Assembly: GCA_002066995.1 (NCBI GenBank)
Contig: MWTC01000052.1
Location: 164,925 to 228,924 of the forward strand
Length of the DNA: 64,000 nt
Source: Sphingobacteriales bacterium UTBCD1
Lineage (GTDB): Bacteria > Bacteroidota > Bacteroidia > Chitinophagales > Chitinophagaceae
Direction of reading: 5' to 3'
The notes under the pieces were generated by a model, which made no database searches, was not told where the DNA came from, and worked only from the letters and a program-made list of their open reading frames with translations. The translations under genes were made by a program, and so were the position numbers. Shown one piece after another: positions 1 through 8,572 of this stretch; the stretch's first letter is position 1; each line of letters starts with the position of its first letter.

Positions 1-771
1 AATTTCCAGGAAGGATTGAAGTTTTTGAATTTGTGCCAGCCCGACTGCTGCATGTAGTTCTGAAATCCGGTAATTGTAGCCGATGAAAGGATGTGTTTCA
101 GCGCCCCGGTCATTGCCCTTGTGATCGTGGCCGTGATCAGAATAGCCGTCGCATTTATTATATATGTCTTCACGGTTTGTCATAACGGCGCCGCCTTCAC
201 CACAGGTGATGATCTTTACAAAATCAAAAGAAAAAGTTCCTGCATCGCCGATGGTCCCTAAATATTTTCCTTTGTAGGAAGCACCGATGCTTTGACATGA
301 ATCTTCCAGCAATAACAGTCTATGTTCTTTGCAAATAGCCTTCAATGCATCCAGGTCTGCCATTGCGCCGCACATGTGTACCGGCATAACAGATTTTGTT
401 TTTGAAGTGATAGCTTTCCTGACTGCATCAGGATTTAAGGTCAACGTTTCATCTACGTCCACCAGCACAGGAACTGCACCAACACTTAATAACGATTCAA
501 AACTGGCAACAAAGGTAAAAACCGGCATGATCACTTCATCGCCATACCCAATCCCCAATGCTGCAAGTGCAGTGGTTAATGCAGAAGTACCGCTGGAGGT
601 GAGCTGGGCATAGTTGCTGCCAAATGTTTTGCAGATAGCCGCTTCCAGTTCTTTTGCTTTCCAGATTCCTTTACGTGGTCCCTCAAAACCGTAACGCATC
701 AGGATACCATTTTGCAGTACATCATTAAGCTCTTTTCTTTCTTCAGTTCCCCAAAGTTCAAAACCAGGCAT
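1..771 (-). CDS. DegT/DnrJ/EryC1/StrS family aminotransferase, 5' part
   Basis: The gene starts at an ATG whose complement is at 769-771 and runs off the left edge, so only the first 257 codons are seen. The translation begins MPGFELWGTEERKEL and shows the fold I PLP-dependent sugar aminotransferase pattern: a Thr-Ser-Ser-Gly-Thr-Ser-Ala phosphate-binding stretch, a LLEDSCQSIGA stretch holding the PLP-interacting Asp, and SFDFVKIITCGEGGA, where the Lys should carry the PLP Schiff base. Members make amino sugars for lipopolysaccharide, O-antigen or glycan decoration. The sugar substrate cannot be told from half a protein. A region resembling a Bacteroidota -7 element with one mismatch (TACCTTTA, complement of 812-819) lies about 45 bases upstream. 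Confidence 0.9.
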   Translation of the reverse strand, partial: MPGFELWGTEERKELNDVLQNGILMRYGFEGPRKGIWKAKELEAAICKTFGSNYAQLTSSGTSALTTALAALGIGYGDEVIMPVFTFVASFESLLSVGAVPVLVDVDETLTLNPDAVRKAITSKTKSVMPVHMCGAMADLDALKAICKEHRLLLLEDSCQSIGASYKGKYLGTIGDAGTFSFDFVKIITCGEGGAVMTNREDIYNKCDGYSDHGHDHKGNDRGAETHPFIGYNYRISELHAAVGLAQIQKLQSFLEI

Positions 772-860
772 AGGTTTAAATTAAAAATGAAAAATTTAAA
801 ATTCGGAGTGTAAAGGTAACTAAAATGCAATTTTAGGTTTATTGAACAGACAGGAACATT

Positions 861-2096
861 TTAGTATCCCGTCTTTTTCGGTATCCATTCCATTGGCGGT
901 ATTAGTGCCGGGATTTTATAGTAATTATTCTGTAAGCTGTCATTCCATCCATTAGGGTTAGCATAAAAAGTTTTACTGCTGAAATAAATACTGCCTTGCA
1001 CGTTTGGGTATTTCCGCAGCAATCTGATCTGCTCGGGTAATTCCTTTGGATTTTTCCACGGGGAGTTTAACGGCAAGTCTCCTGCAGCCCTGTATATTCC
1101 CATCCCGATATAAAGATGCCTGCCGTAAGTATGCCTGTTCCACCAGTCCAGCATTTTTTCAAAGGCTACCCTGCTGTTTCCAATCTCAAAGTACAATTGT
1201 GGTGCAACGTAGTCAATCCATTTTTTTCTTAACCACAATAAGATATCGGCATACAGGTCGTCATAGTTGTTTTGCCCTGAATTACTGTCACTGCCTTCGG
1301 GATCCTGGGCTTTATTGCGCCAAACGCTGAATGGAGAAATTCCAAACTGCACCCAGGGCTTTTCATTCTTAATAATAACACTGATGGTTTTAATTATTGA
1401 ATCCACATTACTTCGCCTCCAGTCGTCTTTGCTCAGTTTGGTTCCAGATCCCAGATAAGAGATAGAGTCGGGAAATTCTAATCCCGCAATGCGATAAGGG
1501 TAAAAGTAGTCGTCCATGTGAATAGCATCAACATCGTAGCGGCTGACTATGTCACGGATCACCGATTCTACAAATTTTTGGGCATCTTTATTGGCGGGAT
1601 CAAAGTATTTTTTATCGCCATAACTTAAAAACCATTCAGGATGAATCCTGGTAATGTGTGATGGCGCTATGGAAGACGAATCAATTTTAAAGTCCGCACG
1701 GTATGGATTACACCAGGCATGAAATTCCATTCCCCTTTTATGTGTTTCTTCGATCATAAACTGCAATGGATCATAATAAGGAGTTGGCGGTTTGCCCTGG
1801 ATGCCGGTAAGCCACTGGCTCCAAGGTTCATATTGTGACGGATAAAAAGCATCTGCTGCCGGTCGTACCTGTACGATCACCGCATTCATACCGTTTTTTT
1901 TATGCAGATCCAGTTGCCGGGAAAATTCTGTTTTCTGGCTGTCTGCAGTCACCATGCCTTTCACCGGCCAGTCAATATTATCGACAGTCGCAATCCAGAC
2001 ACCACGGAACTCATATTTTGGTTGTGCAGAAGAAGTATAGAAATTAATAAATAGTAATAACAAGCAGGAGAATGAATATTTGCAAAAGTGATTCAT
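861..2096 (-). CDS. Glycosyl hydrolase-like 10 (GHL10) family exported protein
   Basis: The protein has 411 residues, with a signal peptide at about 1-25 ending SSAQ. The mature part opens with the GHL10 (DUF187) signature EFRGVWIATVDNIDWP at about 29-44, followed by a TIM-barrel-like series: QVRPAADAFYPS near 76-87, HAWCNPYR at 126-133 and DAIHMDDYFYPY at about 190-201, with acidic residues placed as in family members. Related proteins (YngK type) are exported or surface hydrolases thought to act on peptidoglycan or other glycans. Substrate is inferred only at family level. The gene is monocistronic in appearance, about 90 bases upstream of the aminotransferase end on the same strand. Confidence 0.88.
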   Translation of the reverse strand: MNHFCKYSFSCLLLLFINFYTSSAQPKYEFRGVWIATVDNIDWPVKGMVTADSQKTEFSRQLDLHKKNGMNAVIVQVRPAADAFYPSQYEPWSQWLTGIQGKPPTPYYDPLQFMIEETHKRGMEFHAWCNPYRADFKIDSSSIAPSHITRIHPEWFLSYGDKKYFDPANKDAQKFVESVIRDIVSRYDVDAIHMDDYFYPYRIAGLEFPDSISYLGSGTKLSKDDWRRSNVDSIIKTISVIIKNEKPWVQFGISPFSVWRNKAQDPEGSDSNSGQNNYDDLYADILLWLRKKWIDYVAPQLYFEIGNSRVAFEKMLDWWNRHTYGRHLYIGMGIYRAAGDLPLNSPWKNPKELPEQIRLLRKYPNVQGSIYFSSKTFYANPNGWNDSLQNNYYKIPALIPPMEWIPKKTGY

Positions 2097-2344
2097 GCCG
2101 TCGGAAGAATATGAATTTAGGAAATTAGTTCAATAATGAGCCCTGCAGATATTAACATTGCCTGTTTGCTAACACCAAGTTATTCACAATGGCATCATCA
2201 CCCTTTCAGGAGGCCGGAAGATGTCTTAAAATACATTTGATTTGTAGCATGAAGCTACTGACCGAATCCATCCGTAATTTTTTTGAAGGATTTATTTCCT
2301 TTTATTCTTCAATTTTTAACGAAATGAAACGCTGGTGATTGTAT

Positions 2345-2821
2345 TCAGCTTACCTTCTTCAATGCCGCTGCCATTTTGAAAACGGCATAGAGATGGTTTG
2401 CCTCGTGCAGCAGGAAAAAATTCATCCATTGTAATAGGTTCATAGTGCCAAAAACAGGATGCTGTCCCGTCTTGGAATAGTCGCTTGAAGGGAAAGAGAG
2501 AAAAACAGAAGCCATATCTTTCCTGGTGCCAAGCATGTCTTTTATCACTTCATGTGATGCTTTACCGCAATAAGTATAAAACATCGGGTCAGTTTCTGCA
2601 GTGTAACGATGAAAAGAAGGATTATTTTCAGAAAGAATTTGCTTAACGTTGGTTATAAATGCATGCTGAAAGGAAGTAAGGTGAACAATGATTTCAAATA
2701 TTGACCACTTGCCTGCTGCAACCTGTTGCCGGATCTGTTCGTCGGATAAGCCATCAATAAGATCTACCAATGATTTATGCTGGTACTGCATACGGGTAGA
2801 AATTGAAGAAGGAATTTCCAT
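2345..2821 (-). CDS. DinB-like (DinB_2) family protein
   Basis: This 158-residue protein fits the four-helix DinB/YfiT-like superfamily. The three metal-ligand histidines expected in that fold are visible: His47 in EIIVHLTSF, and His139 and His143 in LLHEANHLY near the C terminus. The conserved WSIFEIIVHL stretch around 39-48 is also typical. Members bind a divalent metal and often serve as thiol-dependent S-transferases (bacillithiol or similar) or have unknown roles, so the reaction cannot be assigned. It lies 17 bases downstream of the radical SAM gene on the same strand and is probably cotranscribed with it. Confidence 0.85.
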   Translation of the reverse strand: MEIPSSISTRMQYQHKSLVDLIDGLSDEQIRQQVAAGKWSIFEIIVHLTSFQHAFITNVKQILSENNPSFHRYTAETDPMFYTYCGKASHEVIKDMLGTRKDMASVFLSFPSSDYSKTGQHPVFGTMNLLQWMNFFLLHEANHLYAVFKMAAALKKVS

Positions 2822-2838
2822 AATGATGATGTTAAGGG

Positions 2839-3870
2839 TTAATTATTACGCCATACCCTGGTTCCTTCAGAGCAATTAGCGCATATATCAATATTCTTCC
2901 TGCCTTTCAGTATCTGAGCTCTAAATTTAGTGTATTCTCCGTTTTTCCAGACCTCTTTGAACGATTTATTTTTCAGGTCACCCAAACGGTGTTTTGCATC
3001 TTTATCAAAACAGCAGGGAACTACCGATCCATCCCAGGTGATCACAGGATCATGCCAAAGCCTCCAGCAATGATTGGCCTGTTTCCCTTTGAATTCATAA
3101 GAGGTTCCTTTTTTGCGGTAGCGGCTGTATTTGTCAATAGAAGGAATAAGATGATTCGGATCGTTCTTATAATCATATATCTGAGCTGTCTTGAACCGCA
3201 CTTCGTTCACGCCGGTTTCTTTTGCCAGTTTTTTTACATCTTCGATCTGGTGTTCATTGGGCTTTACCACGAGAAATTGGAATATGATAAAAGGAGTTTT
3301 GCTTTTTAACGCTCTTTTCCATTTAACTATATTGGTTGCTCCTTCGATCACTTTGTTTAGATTTCCTCCTACACGGTATTGCTGGTACACCTCCTGGCTG
3401 GTTCCGTCAATTGAAATGATCAGCCGGTCCAGTCCGCTTTTGATTGTTCTTTTTGCATTTTCATCATTAAGATAATGTGCATTGGTGGAGGTAGCGGTAT
3501 AAATCTTTTTCTTTGAAGCATAGTTTACCATATCCAGGAAATCGGGATTAAGATAAGGCTCGCCCTGAAAATAAAAGATCAGGTAGAGCAGCTCTTTGGA
3601 AAGCTGGTCAATTGTTTGACAAAAAAAATCTTTTTGTAACATTCCTTTTGGGCGGGTAAATGCTCTTAGACCGCTCGGGCATTCGGGACAGCGTAAATTG
3701 CATGAAGTGGTCGGTTCAATGGAAACGGAGATCGGGAAACCCCATTGCACCGGCTTTTTTGTCCATTTACTGATATAATAACTGCCCAGCACTTTTGTGG
3801 CATTCCATGTCCTGCGGAAGGTAAGCTTAGACACAAGATTGGCGCTATCGTTCCAGTTAAACTTCGGCAT
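2839..3870 (-). CDS. Radical SAM/SPASM domain protein
   Basis: The protein has 343 residues. The radical SAM cluster motif is Cys57-x3-Cys61-x2-Cys64 (SCNLRCPEC), followed by the barrel elements YFQGEPYLNP and ISIDGTSQEVYQQYR. The C-terminal third carries a SPASM/Twitch-type set of cysteines: NHCWRLWHDP, VVPCCFDKD and DICANCSEG. Such proteins ligate one or two auxiliary Fe-S clusters and modify peptides, sugars or cofactors. No precursor peptide gene is evident beside it, so the substrate is unknown. The gene diverges from the pxp operon with 43 bases between the two starts, which suggests shared or back-to-back promoters. Confidence 0.9.
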   Translation of the reverse strand: MPKFNWNDSANLVSKLTFRRTWNATKVLGSYYISKWTKKPVQWGFPISVSIEPTTSCNLRCPECPSGLRAFTRPKGMLQKDFFCQTIDQLSKELLYLIFYFQGEPYLNPDFLDMVNYASKKKIYTATSTNAHYLNDENAKRTIKSGLDRLIISIDGTSQEVYQQYRVGGNLNKVIEGATNIVKWKRALKSKTPFIIFQFLVVKPNEHQIEDVKKLAKETGVNEVRFKTAQIYDYKNDPNHLIPSIDKYSRYRKKGTSYEFKGKQANHCWRLWHDPVITWDGSVVPCCFDKDAKHRLGDLKNKSFKEVWKNGEYTKFRAQILKGRKNIDICANCSEGTRVWRNN

Positions 3871-3913
3871 CTGGCAGTAAAGTTAAGTGCGTATCTTCAA
3901 AGACCATTTTCGA

Positions 3914-4627
3914 ATGCCGCAACAAAAAATATATGAAATTTTTCCACTGGGTGATGCTGCACTGACAATAGATTTTGGTAACAGTATCAGTGAAAAAATC
4001 AATGATACTGTTCTGAATTTGTTTTATGCAATGCGGCAAAAGCCTTTACCGGGTATGATCGAAGCAATTCCTGCCTACAGTTCTCTGAGTATTTTTTATA
4101 ACCCTTTTATAGTGAAAGGAAAGATTCCTGTGAATGAAACCGCTTTCGGGTTTATGAAAAAGGAAACTGAAAAATTCATTGCCGGTTTTTCATGGAATGA
4201 AACCCCTCCAATCAGAATAATGAAGATCCCCGTATGCTATGATGAAGAATTTGCTACGGACCTGGAACGAATGGCTGGAATTAAAAAAATGGATAAAGCA
4301 GAGATTATTCGCCTGCATTATGAAAATCAATACCGGGTGTATATGATCGGCTTTCTTCCCGGGTTTCCGTATATGGGAATACTGGATGAAAAGATTTCGT
4401 TGCCGCGAAAATCTCAACCGCAACAAGTTGCTCCAGGCAGCGTTGGCATTGCAGGAAGGCAAACCGGAATTTATCCGTTTAATTGTCCCGGGGGATGGAA
4501 CATCATCGGAAGAACGCCGATGAAATTATTCGACCCGCTGCGGCAGGAGCAATCGTTGCTGCATGCAGGTGATACGGTTGAATTTTATCCTATTGAAAAA
4601 AATGAATTTTTGAATTTAATAAAATGA
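3914..4627 (+). CDS. pxpB: 5-oxoprolinase subunit PxpB
   Basis: This is the KipI/AHS1-type subunit of the ATP-dependent prokaryotic 5-oxoprolinase PxpABC, which opens 5-oxoproline (pyroglutamate) to glutamate. The family block GFLPGFPYMG, then LPRKSQPQQVAPGSVGIAG and the terminal GGWNIIGRTPMKLFD, are all present. I place the start at the ATG at 3914 (237 residues); the upstream in-frame GTG at 3887 would crowd the divergent gene and adds a basic stretch not expected in the family. It is the first gene of four that overlap by 4 bases each: its TGA shares bases with the ATG of pxpC at 4624. Confidence 0.93.
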   Translation: MPQQKIYEIFPLGDAALTIDFGNSISEKINDTVLNLFYAMRQKPLPGMIEAIPAYSSLSIFYNPFIVKGKIPVNETAFGFMKKETEKFIAGFSWNETPPIRIMKIPVCYDEEFATDLERMAGIKKMDKAEIIRLHYENQYRVYMIGFLPGFPYMGILDEKISLPRKSQPQQVAPGSVGIAGRQTGIYPFNCPGGWNIIGRTPMKLFDPLRQEQSLLHAGDTVEFYPIEKNEFLNLIK

Positions 4628-5619
4628 GCCTCCGAATCATAAAGACAGGCGTATTAGACAGCATCCAGGATGCCGGCCGTTTTGGATGGCAATTTCAGGG
4701 GGTTAATCCTACGGGAGTGATGGACCGGTTTTCTGCAAGCATTGCTAATATGCTTGCAGGAAATAACCCGGATGCAGCGACCATTGAATTGCATTTTCCT
4801 GCTTCTGTTTTTTTATTTGAGCGTCCTGCTTTAATAGCATTAGGCGGCGCTGATTTTGCTGCTTCGGTAAATGGCGAACCTGTTCCTTCTTTGCATCCAA
4901 TCATCGTAAATAAAGATTCCCTGTTGTTGTTTTCGGCACCTTTACATGGAGCCAGGACTTATCTTGCTATAAAAGGAGGGATTGATTCCGATGAATGGCT
5001 GGGTAGCCAAAGCACACATTTGCAGGCAATGATAGGTGGTTATCACGGAAGGAGGTTACACAAAAATGACCAGCTATTTTTCAAAATAAATATTGATTAT
5101 TCCTCTATTCTGCAAAATAAAGAATTTGTGGTTCTTCCCTGGAAGGTTGATCAAGCACGGGAAAATGGGAGTGAAAATAGCAATGAGTTGTTTGTACTCC
5201 CGGGACGTGAATGGGATTGGCTTGATGAAAAGTCGAAAGCAGATTTTTTATCAGCTTCTTTTACAATTTCACAGCAATCTGACCGGATGGGATACAGGCT
5301 GAATGATATTCCGCTTCATGTAGTGAACAGCGAAGACCTCGTTTCATCAGCAGTTAGTTTTGGTACTGTGCAGCTTTTACCAAACGGGCAGTTGATTATT
5401 TTGATGGCGGATCATCAAACTACAGGCGGTTATCCGAAGATTGCACACATCATTTCTGCCCATCAATCCAAAGCAGCACAGCTGAAAGCAGGAGATAAGA
5501 TCCATTTCAGGATGACCGATCAGCAAACGGCTGAAAGATTATTGCTGAAGCAACAATTACATTTGCTGCAACTCCAAAATGCATGTACATTCAGGCTGGA
5601 TGAATTTTTTAATAAATGA
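4624..5619 (+). CDS. pxpC: 5-oxoprolinase subunit PxpC (biotin-dependent carboxyltransferase family)
   Basis: This is the KipA/AHS2 subunit (331 residues), partner of PxpB and structurally related to the urea amidolyase/allophanate hydrolase C-terminal part. Recognisable blocks are SIQDAGRFGWQFQGVNPTG close to the N terminus, the ALGGADFAASVNG stretch, SDRMGYRLN, and HQTTGGYPKIAHI near the C terminus. The gene starts inside the pxpB stop (ATGA at 4624-4627) and ends inside the pxpA start (ATGA at 5616-5619), which implies translational coupling and a fixed subunit stoichiometry. Subunit function is known for E. coli and B. subtilis homologues; transfer to this organism is by homology. Confidence 0.93.
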   Translation: MSLRIIKTGVLDSIQDAGRFGWQFQGVNPTGVMDRFSASIANMLAGNNPDAATIELHFPASVFLFERPALIALGGADFAASVNGEPVPSLHPIIVNKDSLLLFSAPLHGARTYLAIKGGIDSDEWLGSQSTHLQAMIGGYHGRRLHKNDQLFFKINIDYSSILQNKEFVVLPWKVDQARENGSENSNELFVLPGREWDWLDEKSKADFLSASFTISQQSDRMGYRLNDIPLHVVNSEDLVSSAVSFGTVQLLPNGQLIILMADHQTTGGYPKIAHIISAHQSKAAQLKAGDKIHFRMTDQQTAERLLLKQQLHLLQLQNACTFRLDEFFNK

Positions 5620-6359
5620 TTATTGACCTCAATTGCGATATGGGTGAAGGCTTTGGTACTGATGCTGCCATGATGCCGTTTATCAGCTCGGCAAATATCG
5701 CCTGCGGATACCATGCCGGCGATGAGAACACAATGAAAGAAACTATACGGGCTACAATGGAACATGGTGTTCAAATTGGCGCACATCCTTCTTTTTTTGA
5801 TCGTGAAAATTTTGGCAGAAAAGAAATGAGTCTTCCTGTAGCTGAGATTTACGATCTCGTGTCAGCGCAGATGAAATTGCTGAATGCTGCTACAAATTAT
5901 TTTGGAACAAAAATCAATCATGTAAAACCGCATGGAGCCTTGTATAATATGTCTGCTTCAGATCCTTTTATTGCGGAAGCTATTGCAAATGCGATCAGAG
6001 ATTTTGATCCACGGCTGATCTTGTTTGGGTTAAGCGGAAGCCATTCGATCAGCCGGGCTGAAATAATAGGATTAAAAACAGCAAATGAAGTTTTTGCAGA
6101 CCGTACATACAGGGATGATGGAAGCCTTACCCCAAGATCACAACCGGGAGCATTGATTGAGGATGCGGACATTGCTGTACAGCAGGCATTACAAATGATA
6201 AAAGAAAAATCAGTAACGACGATCACCGGTAAAAAAATTCCGGTTGCAGCTGAGACTATCTGCATTCATGGTGATGGTAAATATGCTGTAGTGTTTGCAA
6301 AACGGCTGCATGAGGAGTTGGTCAGGGCGGGAATAAAAATTCAACCGGTGAAAAAATGA
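5616..6359 (+). CDS. pxpA: 5-oxoprolinase subunit PxpA (LamB/YcsF family)
   Basis: The protein has 247 residues and opens with IDLNCDMGEGFGTD, the hallmark of the LamB/YcsF family, followed by SANIACGYHAGDENTM and the conserved IGAHPSFFDRENFGR and HVKPHGALYN blocks; DRTYRDDGSLTPRSQPGA lies in the second half. It is the third subunit of the 5-oxoprolinase complex, a (beta/alpha)-barrel thought to bind the 5-oxoproline phosphate intermediate. It is coupled to genes on both sides by 4-base ATGA overlaps. The complete set B-C-A in one operon makes the functional call firm. Confidence 0.95.
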   Translation: MIIDLNCDMGEGFGTDAAMMPFISSANIACGYHAGDENTMKETIRATMEHGVQIGAHPSFFDRENFGRKEMSLPVAEIYDLVSAQMKLLNAATNYFGTKINHVKPHGALYNMSASDPFIAEAIANAIRDFDPRLILFGLSGSHSISRAEIIGLKTANEVFADRTYRDDGSLTPRSQPGALIEDADIAVQQALQMIKEKSVTTITGKKIPVAAETICIHGDGKYAVVFAKRLHEELVRAGIKIQPVKK

Positions 6360-7528
6360 AAAGAAATTCCGCCATACTTGGCGCTGCATTTCTTATGGCA
6401 ACTTCTGCCATAGGGCCGGGGTTTCTTACCCAGACAAGCTTATTCACTGAAGAAATGCTGGCAAGCTTCGGATTTGTAATACTTATTTCCATAGTCCTGG
6501 ATATCGGCGTGCAATTGAATATCTGGCGCATTATTGCAGTCAGTGAGAACAGGGCACAGGATCTTGCCAACAGATTATTTCCGGGGCTTGGTATTTTCCT
6601 TGCAGTGCTGATCGCATTCGGCGGATTGGTATTTAATATCGGAAACATTGCAGGCTGCGGATTAGGCGCCGGCGTATTGACGGGATCAGGCCCTAAAACA
6701 GGTGCAGTAGTCAGTTGTTTTATAGCCCTGGGGATTTTTTGGTACAAAGAGGCAGGTCGTTTGATGGATCATTTTACAAAACTTCTGGGCATTCTAATGA
6801 TCATGCTTACAGTGTATGTTGCTGTTTCATCATATCCTCCTGTTGCGGACGCTTTTTACAGAACGGTATGGCCCGAAAAAGTTGATGTGATGAAGATCAT
6901 CACTTTGGTAGGAGGAACTGTGGGGGGATATATTTCTTTTGCAGGCGTTCATCGCTTGCTTGATGCCGGCATAAAGGGGCAGCAGAATCTGAAACAAGTG
7001 ACCCGCAGCTCTGTTAGCGGGATATTAATAACCGCTATTATGAGGTTTGTATTGTTCCTTGCAGCATTAGGCGTTGTGTGGTACGGTGTTAAATTGCCTG
7101 CCGGAAATCCTGCTGCCGGAGTCTTTTCTTCTGCAGCGGGAAAAATGGGGTACATGTTTTTCGGAGTGGTATTGTGGAGTGCTGCCATCACTTCTGTTGT
7201 GGGTGCTTCATATACTTCCGTTTCTTTCTGGAAAACATTGCATCCGTTTATAGCCCGGAATGAGAAAACTTTTATTTCAGCATTTATTATCCTTGCTACT
7301 CTTTCATTTATTATTATCGGGAACCCCGTAAAACAACTTGTTGTTGCAGGTGCTATCAACGGGATCATTCTCCCTCTTGCGCTGATCATTATCCTGGTTG
7401 CTTCAGTAAAAACTTCGCTGATGAAAACATATAAACATCCCGTTTGGCTGCAAGTCTTCGGATGGATTGTTGCTGCAGTTTTAACCTGGATGAGTTATAA
7501 AACGTTTTATCAGCTGTTTATAAAGTAA
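6356..7528 (+). CDS. NRAMP-fold transporter of the pxp operon (YcsG-like)
   Basis: This 390-residue polytopic membrane protein has about eleven hydrophobic segments and resembles the Nramp-like YcsG proteins that accompany pxp genes in other bacteria. In the first helix the position of the metal-binding Asp-Pro-Gly-Asn motif of true Mn/Fe transporters reads SAIGPGFLTQT, so both the Asp and the Asn metal ligands are missing. The start overlaps the pxpA stop by 4 bases (6356-6359). Operon membership and the missing metal ligands suggest transport of 5-oxoproline or a related amide/acid and not of a divalent metal; that is inference. Stop at 7526-7528. Confidence 0.85.
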   Translation: MKRNSAILGAAFLMATSAIGPGFLTQTSLFTEEMLASFGFVILISIVLDIGVQLNIWRIIAVSENRAQDLANRLFPGLGIFLAVLIAFGGLVFNIGNIAGCGLGAGVLTGSGPKTGAVVSCFIALGIFWYKEAGRLMDHFTKLLGILMIMLTVYVAVSSYPPVADAFYRTVWPEKVDVMKIITLVGGTVGGYISFAGVHRLLDAGIKGQQNLKQVTRSSVSGILITAIMRFVLFLAALGVVWYGVKLPAGNPAAGVFSSAAGKMGYMFFGVVLWSAAITSVVGASYTSVSFWKTLHPFIARNEKTFISAFIILATLSFIIIGNPVKQLVVAGAINGIILPLALIIILVASVKTSLMKTYKHPVWLQVFGWIVAAVLTWMSYKTFYQLFIK

Positions 7529-7556
7529 TCTTTTGGCTCGCATAAAGTGAAAACAA

Positions 7557-7585
7557 AAGCCCAATCATTAAATTCGATTGAGCTT
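7557..7585. terminator. Bidirectional terminator-like hairpin
   Basis: Arms AAGCCCAATC (7557-7566) and GATTGAGCTT (7576-7585) pair over ten positions with one mismatch around a 9-base loop. It sits between the convergent pxp operon (ends 7528) and the L,D-transpeptidase gene (ends 7620), with A-rich sequence to the left and TT-rich to the right, so it could serve both directions. Confidence 0.55.
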
Positions 7586-7619
7586 AATTGTTATCATCCA
7601 TCCTTGTTTGTGTGTCCAA

Positions 7620-8390
7620 TCAGCCTTTTAAGTTTAAAATTGCAGAGCCATTCAGGTAAATAGCTGAAGGATGGTATATGAAAAAGCAGGTTCCGTTTTT
7701 TATAGTGTTGATGATCGCTTTGCTTTCGCTTGCCGGTACGGCGGGGCATCCAAAACTGCGTCCTAAAAATCCGTTATGTGCCAGGAAGTTACTTTCTGCA
7801 TAAACTGCTCCATGCAGTACGATCATCCGGGAAGCGGCCCTGTCATTAAAGCCTTTCTCTACTCCTTTTATTTTAAGTGACAGACCATGCTCCCCGATAT
7901 AAGTGTTTTCAGTGATATAGAACCCGAGGCTGCTTTCCAGTGATTCGGGCCGGTTGGAGAAACGTGTAGCAAATTCTCCGCCCGAATTGCGCCCATGGGC
8001 TACGTAGGTGTTGATTAGCAAACGGCCATTTTTCAGATCGATAATATATAATCTTTTGTTTCTTGAAGATTGGCTGAAATCACAGATAGTGATATAGTCA
8101 TTATTTATGATCTTATTATTATTGAGCAGATAATAATAACCTTTCAGGGCAAATTCAAATGCTTTTTGTGACAGGCCGTATTCTTCAAGATGAATATTGC
8201 TGTAAAGTCCTGAAAGATTTTTTGATGCTGAATAAGTATTGAGATCGGGCGTATTCAATGAGAAGACGGGTAAAGTTTTCGAAGGCTCAATTTTAGCATC
8301 AGGAAATTCAATCCCGGCATGAGAGATTGGAAAGGCTGCCAATGAAACAGAAAGCCAGTATGCGGATATTGATTTTAATATCTTGATCAA
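7620..8390 (-). CDS. Murein L,D-transpeptidase catalytic domain family protein
   Basis: The 256-residue protein has an N-terminal hydrophobic signal (about 1-25, ending ISHA) and then a YkuD_2-type domain. The catalytic pattern is clear: His193 in MIVLHGAVY and the nucleophile Cys215 in GRSFGCPAVP. The YIIDLKNGRLLINTYVAHG strand typical of the family is at about 115-133. Members act on peptidoglycan tetrapeptides in the periplasm, forming 3-3 cross-links or attaching proteins. Which of these applies here is unknown. The start is a TTG codon (complement of 8388-8390); no better ATG lies before the signal peptide. Confidence 0.88.
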   Translation of the reverse strand: MIKILKSISAYWLSVSLAAFPISHAGIEFPDAKIEPSKTLPVFSLNTPDLNTYSASKNLSGLYSNIHLEEYGLSQKAFEFALKGYYYLLNNNKIINNDYITICDFSQSSRNKRLYIIDLKNGRLLINTYVAHGRNSGGEFATRFSNRPESLESSLGFYITENTYIGEHGLSLKIKGVEKGFNDRAASRMIVLHGAVYAESNFLAHNGFLGRSFGCPAVPASESKAIINTIKNGTCFFIYHPSAIYLNGSAILNLKG

Positions 8391-8572
8391 TCGGGTACGG
8401 TTTTTCTCCGAAAATTTTCCGGAGCGGATATGAAAACGGATTAGGGTATAAAAATATTATTGAACTAAAAAGAATGCAAGAAAGTAAACAGGGTTTTTGA
8501 ATGATTTACGAACAAATACGAGACCACACAATTTTTTCTTTCGGGTATATATACGAAACCTCCATAGCAATT

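Noticed and set aside
329..613. Plus-strand gene in the aminotransferase region
   Set aside because: It is antisense to the DegT-type gene, whose motifs are clear.
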